Made by a program: the position numbers and the translations under genes. From NCBI GenBank assembly GCA_025451595.1, contig JANWKD010000023.1:1-9083 (forward strand): 9,083 nucleotides of DNA, given 5' to 3'. This document shows, piece after piece, positions 1 to 6,114 of this stretch (positions are counted from its first letter, which is position 1; each line of letters starts with the position of its first letter). Under the pieces are notes generated by a model. That model saw only the letters and a list, made by a program, of their open reading frames with translations. It had not been told where the DNA came from and ran no database searches. The DNA comes from Candidatus Babeliales bacterium (GTDB taxonomy: Bacteria > Babelota > Babeliae > Babelales > JANWKD01).

Positions 1-1
1 C

Positions 2-106
2 ATTGAGCATTATTGGGCCTTTATTAAAAACAAAATTCGCAAGTTATTAGGACTAGAAAATATAGATATTTCTGAGGCCGCTATTACCGCTTTCAATACT
101 GTCTAA
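2..106 (+). CDS. IS630-like transposase, C-terminal fragment (cut by window edge)
   Basis: An open frame enters from the left edge and ends at TAA (104-106), giving 34 residues that begin IEHYWAFIKNKIRKLL. The pattern Ile-Glu-His-x-Trp followed by a basic Lys-x-Lys-Ile-Arg-Lys stretch is the end of the DDE domain in IS630/Tc1-mariner-type transposases. There the Glu of (N-P)-I-E-x-x-W is the third catalytic acid. The rest of the protein lies outside the window, so I cannot tell whether the element is intact, frameshifted (common in this family) or a remnant. The gene converges on the APC permease, with only 32 bases between the two stop codons. A right terminal inverted repeat would be expected just after the stop, but it cannot be proved without the left end. 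Family assignment rests on this short tail only. Confidence 0.68.
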   Translation: MEHYWAFIKNKIRKLLGLENIDISEAAITAFNTV

Positions 107-138
107 ACTTAAATGGAATTAGCTATACAAAATAGGAA

Positions 139-1434
139 TTACTTCTCCTTGCTTTTCCGACAAAACATGAGTATCCCAAAGCCGAGTAATAAGCCAAATA
201 AAATCAATGAGCTAATCCCATACAAAATAAAATTACGTATAGTTGCACTCAGTAATAGCAGGCAGCTTCCTATTGCGGTATAAACAATCCATTGTGAAGT
301 AAAGATAGCTACTTTTTTACGTAATGCATAAAACATTCCCACAATACTGAGCGTGTATGCAATAGTGCAACCCAGCACACTAATTTGCTGCATCTGAACT
401 ATGTTTCCTTGCAATAACATAAGGTAGCTTATGCATAAAAATATTTCTGCGAGAACGCACAGTGTTGGTATATGAAACTGATTTAATCGTGCGAATTTCG
501 TTGCAAGCCATATATGTTTTTTTTCTGCTAAAATAAATAAATTCCAATGATTACTAAATAAAATACCATACGCGCCTCCCAATGCAGAAGAGGCTAATGC
601 GATATGTAAAAGATTAGTAACAGTATTGGCAATTGCTGGTAACCAAGGCAGTAGCGTGCGCAATATGTTCGGGAAAACGCCTAAAAAATTTTCTTGTTGA
701 ACTAATATTGCTCCAAACGTTAAAAACATTACTAGTTGATAGATAATGGTAATGCATACGACAATTGCAAATGAATAAAGAACCGCTTTGGGGGCATTGC
801 GTTCAGCATTTTCAATAGATCTACTAATAGAACAGCTTGCTTCAAATCCGGTAAAGGCGTACAAAACGAGCGGTATAGTGGAAGGTATTCCTTCAAAGAT
901 GAATGTTGCTGGATTAATAGTCCAACCTTTAAATAGGTATAAGCAACTTAAAATAGCAAATAAAATGGGCGTTAGTTTAAGAACGATAAACAGATAAATA
1001 ATATTGGTGCCGGTTTTCATATGTAATAAGTTTAAGCATCCAAACAGACAGATAATTGCTACATCGAGAACAAACGGATTGTATGGTTGCAAAATGGGGA
1101 TTATTGTTTGAATCATAACTGAGAATACATGAATAAGAAGGGCAGCCGAAGCAATTTTGCCTATAAAGTATGCCCACGCGCTTAAAAACCCCGCAAAAGA
1201 ACTTATGTCCTGAGCGGCATACGTATAAAAGCCACCATGCGGATATCTTTTTAATAGTGCCGCAATGGCAAGAATTAAGGGTAGTAGCAATAATGCTACA
1301 ATGCTATAGCTAAAAAATCCTAAAAATCCCGTTAACTTTGCTAACGTAACCGTGTTAATAAAAATGCCGGTTCCAAACATAATGTTAATATTAATAAATA
1401 AGGCGGCCCATAACGAAAGTTTACGTCCGGTCAT
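139..1434 (-). CDS. APC-superfamily amino-acid permease
   Basis: This is a 431-residue, very hydrophobic inner-membrane protein with about 12 predicted membrane segments, the usual size and layout for amino acid-polyamine-organocation transporters. Family marks seen: Phe-Gly-Thr-Gly-Ile-Phe at 20-25 (the unwound TM1 substrate-binding glycines), Tyr-Pro-His-Gly-Gly-x-Tyr at 64-70, and the TM6 region Phe-Thr-Gly-Phe-Glu at 194-198, followed by Glu-Asn-Ala-Glu-Arg-Asn-Ala-Pro-Lys-Ala at 208-217 (the usual E-x-x-NP-x-R-x-x-PxA loop, here diverged). The start is supported by AAGGA at 1439-1443, four bases before ATG. It lies downstream of trmH with a 106-base gap and probably has its own promoter. 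The substrate cannot be read from the sequence; import or exchange of a host-derived amino acid is a reasonable inference. The short basic tail RKSKEK ends close to the transposase fragment, and the gene looks intact. Confidence 0.88.
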   Translation of the reverse strand: MTGRKLSLWAALFININIMFGTGIFINTVTLAKLTGFLGFFSYSIVALLLLPLILAIAALLKRYPHGGFYTYAAQDISSFAGFLSAWAYFIGKIASAALLIHVFSVMIQTIIPILQPYNPFVLDVAIICLFGCLNLLHMKTGTNIIYLFIVLKLTPILFAILSCLYLFKGWTINPATFIFEGIPSTIPLVLYAFTGFEASCSISRSIENAERNAPKAVLYSFAIVVCITIIYQLVMFLTFGAILVQQENFLGVFPNILRTLLPWLPAIANTVTNLLHIALASSALGGAYGILFSNHWNLFILAEKKHIWLATKFARLNQFHIPTLCVLAEIFLCISYLMLLQGNIVQMQQISVLGCTIAYTLSIVGMFYALRKKVAIFTSQWIVYTAIGSCLLLLSATIRNFILYGISSLILFGLLLGFGILMFCRKSKEK

Positions 1435-1438
1435 GATG

Positions 1439-1443
1439 TCCTT
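1439..1443 (-). promoter_or_regulatory. Ribosome binding site of the APC permease
   Basis: On the minus strand AAGGA stands four bases before ATG (1432-1434). It is the clearest Shine-Dalgarno sequence in the left half of the window and fixes the permease start. Confidence 0.65.
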
Positions 1444-1478
1444 TTAAAATTCAGTATATTCTTTAATAACTTTTTTTT

Positions 1479-1484
1479 ATTATA
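1479..1484 (-). promoter_or_regulatory. Candidate -10 box for the APC permease
   Basis: A perfect TATAAT on the minus strand lies about 45 bases upstream of the permease ATG, in the 106-base gap after trmH. No convincing -35 is seen at 16-18 bases (the hexamer there is CATGCA), and the area is so AT-rich that a chance match is possible. Confidence 0.35.
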
Positions 1485-1540
1485 TGCTATTTAAAAAAAA
1501 TTGCATGTAGTAAAGATCAAATACAATAGATTAACTACTA

Positions 1541-2281
1541 TTACTTCCGCGCTACGTACATAGCAATCGAGCCAGCCACAGCAGCATTTAAGCTTTCTGC
1601 GCCACCAGGCATTGGTAGCGTAATCATTTCATCACACGCTTGGAGCCATTCAGGTGAAATGCCTCGCGCCTCATTGCCAATAACCAGTAGTGCTTTATCT
1701 TTTTCTATTGCTTCAATTGATTTACCGCCAGTAACAATTAATGCATATAACAATAAATTACCTTTGCTTTTTAATAAGGTTTGCCAATCGCAACAAATCA
1801 CACTGATCATGCCAATAGTGCCTGCACTTGCTTGCACTACTTTTGGACTCCATGGATCAACGCCTTCAATAATAATAACGGTTTTTTTATTGAATGCAGC
1901 GGCGGTACGAATTAAGGTTCCCATATTGCCAGGATCTGAAATGTTAGCCAATACAATTCCTGGTCCCAAAATAGGTTTTTCTGGTTGTTTTGGTAAAGTA
2001 AAAAGCCCTACGATACCACTTGGCGTTTTTGAATTGCTTATTTTTTTTAGAACCTGATCATTGATAATAGTAATTTTCTCGATTGAGGCGATTTTAATTG
2101 CCTGGGTTACCATTGAATCAAGCACAAACAGTTGCTGTAGTTGCTGTGATTCGATCAAGGTTTTACAGGTGCGAAAGCCTTCAGCTACAAATTGTTTTTG
2201 CGTATAGCGAGCTGATGCATCAGTCAATAAAGTTGCAACTGTTTTAATAAGTGAATTATTAGCAGAAGTTATTTTTTTCAT
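1541..2281 (-). CDS. TrmH/SpoU-family RNA 2'-O-ribose methyltransferase
   Basis: This 246-residue protein transfers a methyl group from S-adenosylmethionine to a ribose 2'-OH of rRNA or tRNA. The N-terminal part (about 1-95) looks like the SpoU substrate-binding domain, with Phe-Val-Ala-Glu-Gly at 31-35 and Thr-Pro-Ser-Gly-Ile at 86-90. The C-terminal SPOUT knot domain holds all three motifs: motif 1 N-I-S-D-P-G-N-M-G-T-L-I-R-T at 113-126 with the catalytic-type Arg125; motif 2 LVIGNEARGIS at 199-209; and motif 3 ITLPMPGGAESLNAAVAG at 220-237, which forms the knot and the cofactor pocket. The length matches RlmB/TsnR-like members. The RNA target is not predictable from these motifs. It follows tgt by 22 bases and is probably co-transcribed. 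No Shine-Dalgarno sequence is visible before the ATG, which follows an A-rich run. Confidence 0.9.
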   Translation of the reverse strand: MKKITSANNSLIKTVATLLTDASARYTQKQFVAEGFRTCKTLIESQQLQQLFVLDSMVTQAIKIASIEKITIINDQVLKKISNSKTPSGIVGLFTLPKQPEKPILGPGIVLANISDPGNMGTLIRTAAAFNKKTVIIIEGVDPWSPKVVQASAGTIGMISVICCDWQTLLKSKGNLLLYALIVTGGKSIEAIEKDKALLVIGNEARGISPEWLQACDEMITLPMPGGAESLNAAVAGSIAMYVARK

Positions 2282-2303
2282 ATTTTTTTATTAACATTTC
2301 TGT

Positions 2304-3434
2304 TTATATTTTGTCTTCTAAAATAGATTGTCGATAGCGTTCCATAAGCTTTACCATAAAATGTACATTATGCAGACTCGCAAGAGATAATCCCGTCATC
2401 TCTTTTGCTTTAAATAGATGATGCATATAGGCGCGAGTATAATTTTGACATACCAAACAATTACAGTTTTTATCAATTGGTTCCATTGAATCTTTATTGC
2501 TTGCATGTAAAATTTTGAGATTTCCACTGGTGGTAAATAATAATCCATGCCGTGCGCAACGGGTAGGATGTGAACTGTCAAACGTATCTATACCCAGAGC
2601 AATGGACTGCTCAAGTGAAATAAGGTCGCCAATGCCCAGTAAATGATTTGGTTTTTCGTAGGGCAGCCACGGCATGACACTGATCAGCATATCGATCATT
2701 TCTTGCCGATTTTTACCTAAACTACCACCAATGGCATAGCCATCAAAATCAAGAGAACTCAGATATTGGCAACTCCGTTTGCGTAGTTCAATATCAATAC
2801 CGCCATGAATAACGGCGTACATTGCTTGCTGTTTCGGATTTTTTTTGTGCTCATCAAGGGATCGTTTTTCCCAGCGATGGGTACGATCAAGTGACTTTCT
2901 CAGTTGCCATTGATCAATATGGTACGGTGGTAGTTCATCAAGAGGGATGATAATATCTGCACCCAAATCTTTTTGCGCTTGAATAGAGGTTTCTGGGGTT
3001 AATAATAACGGAGAACCATCGCGGTATGAACGAAACAAAACGCCGTCTTCAGAGATTTTGATAACAGAACCGTCATGCTTTTTCTGCCCCCGACTTTTCA
3101 GTTCATCATGTACCGTGCCGTAGGCAAGGCTGAATACTTGAAAGCCACCAGAATCGGTAATAATTGGACTATTACGTTTCATAAACGTATGCAAACCGCC
3201 ACTTTTTTTGACTATGTGAGTGCCGGGTTGAACCATTAAGTGATAAGTATTGCAAAACATAAGTTGCAAGCCAAGATTATTGATGGTAGTCGAGTCTAAG
3301 GCTTTTAACGTGGCATTGGTGCCTACTGCTACAAAATTAGGCGTATCAATAACACCATGTGGCGTGTGGATTTTGCCCACGCGTGCCCGTGATTTTTGAG
3401 ACTGATGTATGAGTTCAAAGGTAAAGTAGTTCAT
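2304..3434 (-). CDS. tgt: tRNA-guanine transglycosylase, chlamydial (queuine-accepting) type
   Basis: Tgt exchanges guanine at position 34 of GUN-anticodon tRNAs for a queuosine precursor. I chose the second Met (376 aa) because GGGGA at 3441-3445 stands six bases before it and bacterial homologues start at this point; an ATG seven codons earlier (3455) has no such site. In 376-aa numbering: Asp94 in ITDSGGFQ, the nucleophile Asp286 in GIDTFDSS, Asp166 in PLDEL, and zinc ligands Cys324, Cys326, Cys329 and His355. The pocket differs from preQ1-type enzymes: Cys158 (Zymomonas numbering) is Leu168, the Gln of IVQG is His210, and the Gly-Gly-Leu-Ala-Val-Gly-Glu loop is Gly-Gly-Ser-Leu-Gly-Lys-Asn (236-242). 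This last motif matches my memory of Chlamydia Tgt, which uses queuine. The gene sits between yhhQ and trmH in one direction. Confidence 0.95.
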   Translation of the reverse strand: MNYFTFELIHQSQKSRARVGKIHTPHGVIDTPNFVAVGTNATLKALDSTTINNLGLQLMFCNTYHLMVQPGTHIVKKSGGLHTFMKRNSPIITDSGGFQVFSLAYGTVHDELKSRGQKKHDGSVIKISEDGVLFRSYRDGSPLLLTPETSIQAQKDLGADIIIPLDELPPYHIDQWQLRKSLDRTHRWEKRSLDEHKKNPKQQAMYAVIHGGIDIELRKRSCQYLSSLDFDGYAIGGSLGKNRQEMIDMLISVMPWLPYEKPNHLLGIGDLISLEQSIALGIDTFDSSHPTRCARHGLLFTTSGNLKILHASNKDSMEPIDKNCNCLVCQNYTRAYMHHLFKAKEMTGLSLASLHNVHFMVKLMERYRQSILEDKI

Positions 3435-3440
3435 AAAATA

Positions 3441-3445
3441 TCCCC
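3441..3445 (-). promoter_or_regulatory. Ribosome binding site deciding the tgt start
   Basis: On the minus strand GGGGA lies six bases before the ATG at 3432-3434. The upstream in-frame ATG at 3453-3455 is preceded only by A/T-rich sequence, so the inner start is preferred. The site is a partial match to AGGAGG. Confidence 0.45.
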
Positions 3446-3465
3446 ATTCTTTCATTTTTCAAAAT

Positions 3466-4167
3466 TCAAGAATCGGGTGCCCCGTTTGTTAAAATTTGAA
3501 CTGAATTTTGATTGTATGATTTCTTTGAATACCAAATAAATGGCGTTGAAAGCGAGATCGCTATCAGTTTAATAGTATAACTAATAATGATAAGTTCGCC
3601 TAGATGCGATATAATGCCATAAAGCCCTAAAAAGCTGAACAAGATAGTGTCGAGTAACTGACAAATACTTATTGAGATTACATTGCGCATCACCAAGTAT
3701 TTGTTATGGCACTGTTTTTTTAAGAATCCGTATAGACGATATTCTAATTGTTGCACTATGAAGTAGGTGAACAATGAAGCTGTTATAATGCGTGGCGTGA
3801 GAGCAAATAAGGCATAATAATGAACGTGTGCAGAGTCAAAGCCATTGGGCACATAGGCAAGATGAATCTGAGAAAGCACCAAAGCGCATATTGAAACTAT
3901 AAAGCTGATGGTAATCGTTTTTTGTGCAATTTCTTTGCCAAAATATTCTTGCAATAAATTAAACCCAAGAACAATACCAATCGTAAATGCGTCAGTGGCG
4001 GTTGCCTGTAGGCCAAATAAGGGTATCTGTTTTGCGATAAAAAAGTTTGCCAATACACAAAATAAGCATATCAGCGCAATAAGGGCTTCTTTGCCAAGTT
4101 TTAATGAGAAAAGGAGCATTAAGCCAATAATGCTGCTGTGTGCAATAAAAATTAGTTCATTGAGCAT
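3466..4167 (-). CDS. yhhQ: YhhQ/VUT-family queuosine precursor transporter
   Basis: This 233-residue inner-membrane protein belongs to COG1738 (YhhQ, formerly DUF165), which imports preQ0/preQ1 or, in Chlamydia, queuine. I see six to seven hydrophobic segments (roughly 5-23, 28-45, 57-73, 84-104, 118-138, 165-186 and 190-213). Family positions seen: Asn41...Lys46 (N-x-x-A-K), Ile-Pro-Leu-Phe-Gly-Leu at 48-53, Asp59, Gln-Glu-Tyr-Phe-Gly-Lys at 73-78 (the usual E-x-Y-G-K/R), Pro-Arg-x-x-x-Ala-Ser at 125-131, Gln139, Arg161-Asn162, and Gln170-x-x-Asp173. The last polar residues lie within membrane segments and are likely in the substrate path. tgt follows at once: 31 bases to the chosen tgt start, or 10 to the alternative ATG. 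This makes a transport-plus-insertion pair. No Shine-Dalgarno sequence is visible, and the next internal Met (17) has none either, so the first ATG is kept. Confidence 0.9.
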   Translation of the reverse strand: MLNELIFIAHSSIIGLMLLFSLKLGKEALIALICLFCVLANFFIAKQIPLFGLQATATDAFTIGIVLGFNLLQEYFGKEIAQKTITISFIVSICALVLSQIHLAYVPNGFDSAHVHYYALFALTPRIITASLFTYFIVQQLEYRLYGFLKKQCHNKYLVMRNVISISICQLLDTILFSFLGLYGIISHLGELIIISYTIKLIAISLSTPFIWYSKKSYNQNSVQILTNGAPDS

Positions 4168-4207
4168 TGTTTTTTACGATTTTTTAAATTGTACTTTTTT
4201 TTGACTG

Positions 4208-4228
4208 CTTGATTAGTATAACTTGATT
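4208..4228 (-). repeat. Heptamer direct repeat flanking the yhhQ -10 box
   Basis: On the minus strand AATCAAG occurs at 4222-4228 and again at 4208-4214, so the two copies are 14 bases apart and the TATACT -10 box sits between them. A direct repeat placed across a -10 element is a plausible operator arrangement, but the sequence is AT-rich and the copies are short. Confidence 0.35.
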
Positions 4229-4243
4229 TTTTTAAAAATTCAA
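4215..4243 (-). promoter_or_regulatory. Candidate sigma70-type promoter for yhhQ-tgt-trmH
   Basis: On the minus strand TTGAAT (4238-4243) and TATACT (4215-4220) are separated by exactly 17 bases, a 4/6 and 5/6 match to the consensus boxes. Transcription would start near 4208, leaving a leader of about 40 bases before the yhhQ ATG. The promoter lies just downstream of the M48-like gene stop. No terminator is visible between the two genes, so readthrough from the upstream block also remains possible. Confidence 0.5.
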
Positions 4244-4251
4244 TTAGAAAT

Positions 4252-5073
4252 TTATGATAATTGCTTAATACATACTCGTTGTACTATCTGTGCCAAGGGT
4301 TTGGGCGCCTGCGTTTCTAGAAAATAGCGCCAGCAATATTTTTTTGTTGAAGGATTTTTCCCATTAACTTTTTGATCATAAAATTGCGATAGGTATGTAT
4401 ACGTTTGTCTATCAGTCGGGTGATTGCCATTCGGTTTATCAGGAGAATCGGAATTTTTAACTACGTCGATGTAATTCTCAATCAATTGAAATTTTTTAAG
4501 ATCACACATTTTATCCACAGCAAAAAGATCAGCTTCCATTTCGTGGAATTTAATGACTGGTTTTATAGCAAAATAACTGAGAGCCGCGCATGTACAAGGC
4601 AGCAGCGTCCCAATCCATTTATTGTTTTTTTTATATTTTGAAAGAAGGAATGAACTTGATCGAAAGATTGTAATATAGCTAACTAGAATCGAAGCAAAGC
4701 ATTTATCATTATGTTTATGAACAATATGTCCGCTCTCATGAAATAGAGTAAGTTCTTTGTGTGAATACTCTGAATCCATTGTTTTGGGATCAATAATGAA
4801 ATATTGTTTATTGGTAAGATAACTTTTTTTTACACAAGCTGCAATGCCTAAAGGATGTAATGGAAACTGTTTGATTACTACTTTTTGCGGATTAATATTG
4901 CATGCTTGCAATATAGGTTCGATTGTTTGTTTGTCTTGGAGGCTCGCATCGGGCATGGTAAAAGGAGTTGCGTGTTGAATATTAAATTTTACTGAATCCC
5001 ATGCATAATATTCCATAGACATGCTTGAAAAAAATATAGTCAAACAAGCAAAAGACAATAACCGTTTTTTCAT
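4252..5073 (-). CDS. Exported or membrane-bound M48-like zinc metallopeptidase
   Basis: The 273-residue protein begins with MKKRLLSFACLTIFFSSMSM, a basic-then-hydrophobic signal sequence, so the product probably crosses or enters the inner membrane. The zinc site is visible: HESGH at 112-116 (HExxH with catalytic Glu113), then Glu178 in HEMEADLFA as third ligand, the arrangement of the Ste24/HtpX (M48) class. His218-Pro219 in NHPTDRQ resembles the conserved HP-x-x-x-R after the core. Two hydrophobic stretches (about 124-144 and 153-174) lie between HExxH and the Glu, as in membrane-embedded M48 proteases. Nine Cys residues are spread through it. The start is supported by AGAGGT four bases upstream (5078-5083). 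It lies 27 bases after murB and is likely co-transcribed. The substrate is unknown; protein quality control in the envelope is one possibility. Confidence 0.82.
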   Translation of the reverse strand: MKKRLLSFACLTIFFSSMSMEYYAWDSVKFNIQHATPFTMPDASLQDKQTIEPILQACNINPQKVVIKQFPLHPLGIAACVKKSYLTNKQYFIIDPKTMDSEYSHKELTLFHESGHIVHKHNDKCFASILVSYITIFRSSSFLLSKYKKNNKWIGTLLPCTCAALSYFAIKPVIKFHEMEADLFAVDKMCDLKKFQLIENYIDVVKNSDSPDKPNGNHPTDRQTYTYLSQFYDQKVNGKNPSTKKYCWRYFLETQAPKPLAQIVQRVCIKQLS

Positions 5074-5100
5074 CCTGACCTCTTGTTATATTAAGCTTCA

Positions 5101-6114
5101 TTATAACAGCGGGTAATCCTTAAAGCCAATAAGTTGACACTCGGGTTGAGGAATAATACCAAACTGATCAAGTACCAGTTGTTGCATGGACTTTGCTAAT
5201 TGAAGAATATCTGCTGATGTTGCATTTCCCGTATTAATGATCATATTGGCATGCTGATGCGAAACTTGAGCACCACCAACTTTCAATTGGCCTTTAACGC
5301 CGATTTTATCAAGATAGTAGGCAACATAGATCATTTTTTTTCCATTACTTGTTATCGAAACTTCATCTTCATAGAAATTTCTAAAAAAGCTACCACACGT
5401 ATTACTTGCAGGGTACCGTTGTTCTCTGTGACGAACTATTTCTGCTCGTCTGCCGTACGCGTATGCGGTTTGAATATCAGTTGCTTTTTGTAGCTCAAAG
5501 GTAGCCGTTAACAAATAATACCTATGTTCAAGTAATTTAGATCGATTATAACCAAACTGAAACCAATCGTTATCCACTACTAATATATTTCCTGTACTTT
5601 TTTCAATCACTTGAGCTGAAACGAGAAAATGACTTACTAGGTATTGAAAGTAATGTAAATTAATATACACCGATCCACCAACAGTGCCTGGTATGCCACT
5701 AAATTCTTCAAGCCCTACGAGATTGTGGGAAAGGCAAAAATCTATTAAGGCATGCATAGAAACGCCGGCACCGGCAGTTAAGAGCGCCTGCTGATCCGAA
5801 ATATCTTGTATAGAAATTTCTTGTAGCTGTGGCCGAATAACCAAGCCATCAAAGCCTTGATCGCTGACAAGAATATTTGCTCCATGACCCAAGATAAATA
5901 GTGCAAGATTATGATCAGCAGCAAATGATAGCGCTTCTTTAAACTCGTTCTCGGTTGAAGGCTCTACAAAGAATTTTGCATCGCCGCCCGTTTTAAACCA
6001 GTTTTTATCCTGTAATGATATTTCTTTGTAGATAGCAAACGGTTGATGGTAACGACGTATTATAGTCAATTCGTTCAACAATGGCGTTTGCTTTAGTTTA
6101 ACTATCGGTTGCAT
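5101..6114 (-). CDS. murB: UDP-N-acetylenolpyruvoylglucosamine reductase (MurB)
   Basis: MurB is a cytoplasmic FAD enzyme that reduces UDP-GlcNAc-enolpyruvate with NADPH to UDP-MurNAc, the second committed step of peptidoglycan synthesis. The 337-residue protein has the FAD_binding_4 region (Phe40-Lys-Thr-Gly-Gly44, LGHGANILVSDQGFDG at 75-90, GIPGTVGG at 140-147), Tyr189-Asn-Arg-Ser192, the proton-donor Ser242 in CGSFFRN, and Glu325 in PQPECQLIG. Asn290-Met-Ile-Ile-Asn294 also fits the C-terminal domain. It is of the shorter type II form, with about 25 extra N-terminal residues. An oddity is that the usual Asn-Ala-Gly-Ala-Tyr-Gly after GIPGxVGG reads Asn-Leu-His-Tyr-Phe-Gln (152-157). The start overlaps the end of trhO by 13 bases and lacks a clear Shine-Dalgarno sequence, which suggests translational coupling. 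Another ATG that would keep the FAD domain is not available. Confidence 0.94.
   Translation of the reverse strand: MQPIVKLKQTPLLNELTIIRRYHQPFAIYKEISLQDKNWFKTGGDAKFFVEPSTENEFKEALSFAADHNLALFILGHGANILVSDQGFDGLVIRPQLQEISIQDISDQQALLTAGAGVSMHALIDFCLSHNLVGLEEFSGIPGTVGGSVYINLHYFQYLVSHFLVSAQVIEKSTGNILVVDNDWFQFGYNRSKLLEHRYYLLTATFELQKATDIQTAYAYGRRAEIVRHREQRYPASNTCGSFFRNFYEDEVSITSNGKKMIYVAYYLDKIGVKGQLKVGGAQVSHQHANMIINTGNATSADILQLAKSMQQLVLDQFGIIPQPECQLIGFKDYPLL

Noticed and set aside
1491..1540. Rho-independent terminator after trmH
   Set aside because: The only stem is GTAGT/ACTAC with a loop of about 22 bases, and six bases separate it from the T-run. It is too weak to call.
1659..2057. 132-codon plus-strand open frame opposite trmH
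   Set aside because: It is the antisense shadow of the conserved methyltransferase, with no ribosome binding site and no recognisable protein family.
4168..4208. preQ1 riboswitch in the yhhQ leader
   Set aside because: The predicted leader is only about 40 bases, nearly all A and T, with no G/C stem able to form the preQ1-I or preQ1-II fold.
4252..5073. Lipoprotein signal (Cys10) in the M48-like peptidase
   Set aside because: The hydrophobic stretch before Cys10 is too short and Ser-Phe-Ala-Cys is a poor lipobox, so an ordinary signal or anchor sequence is more likely.
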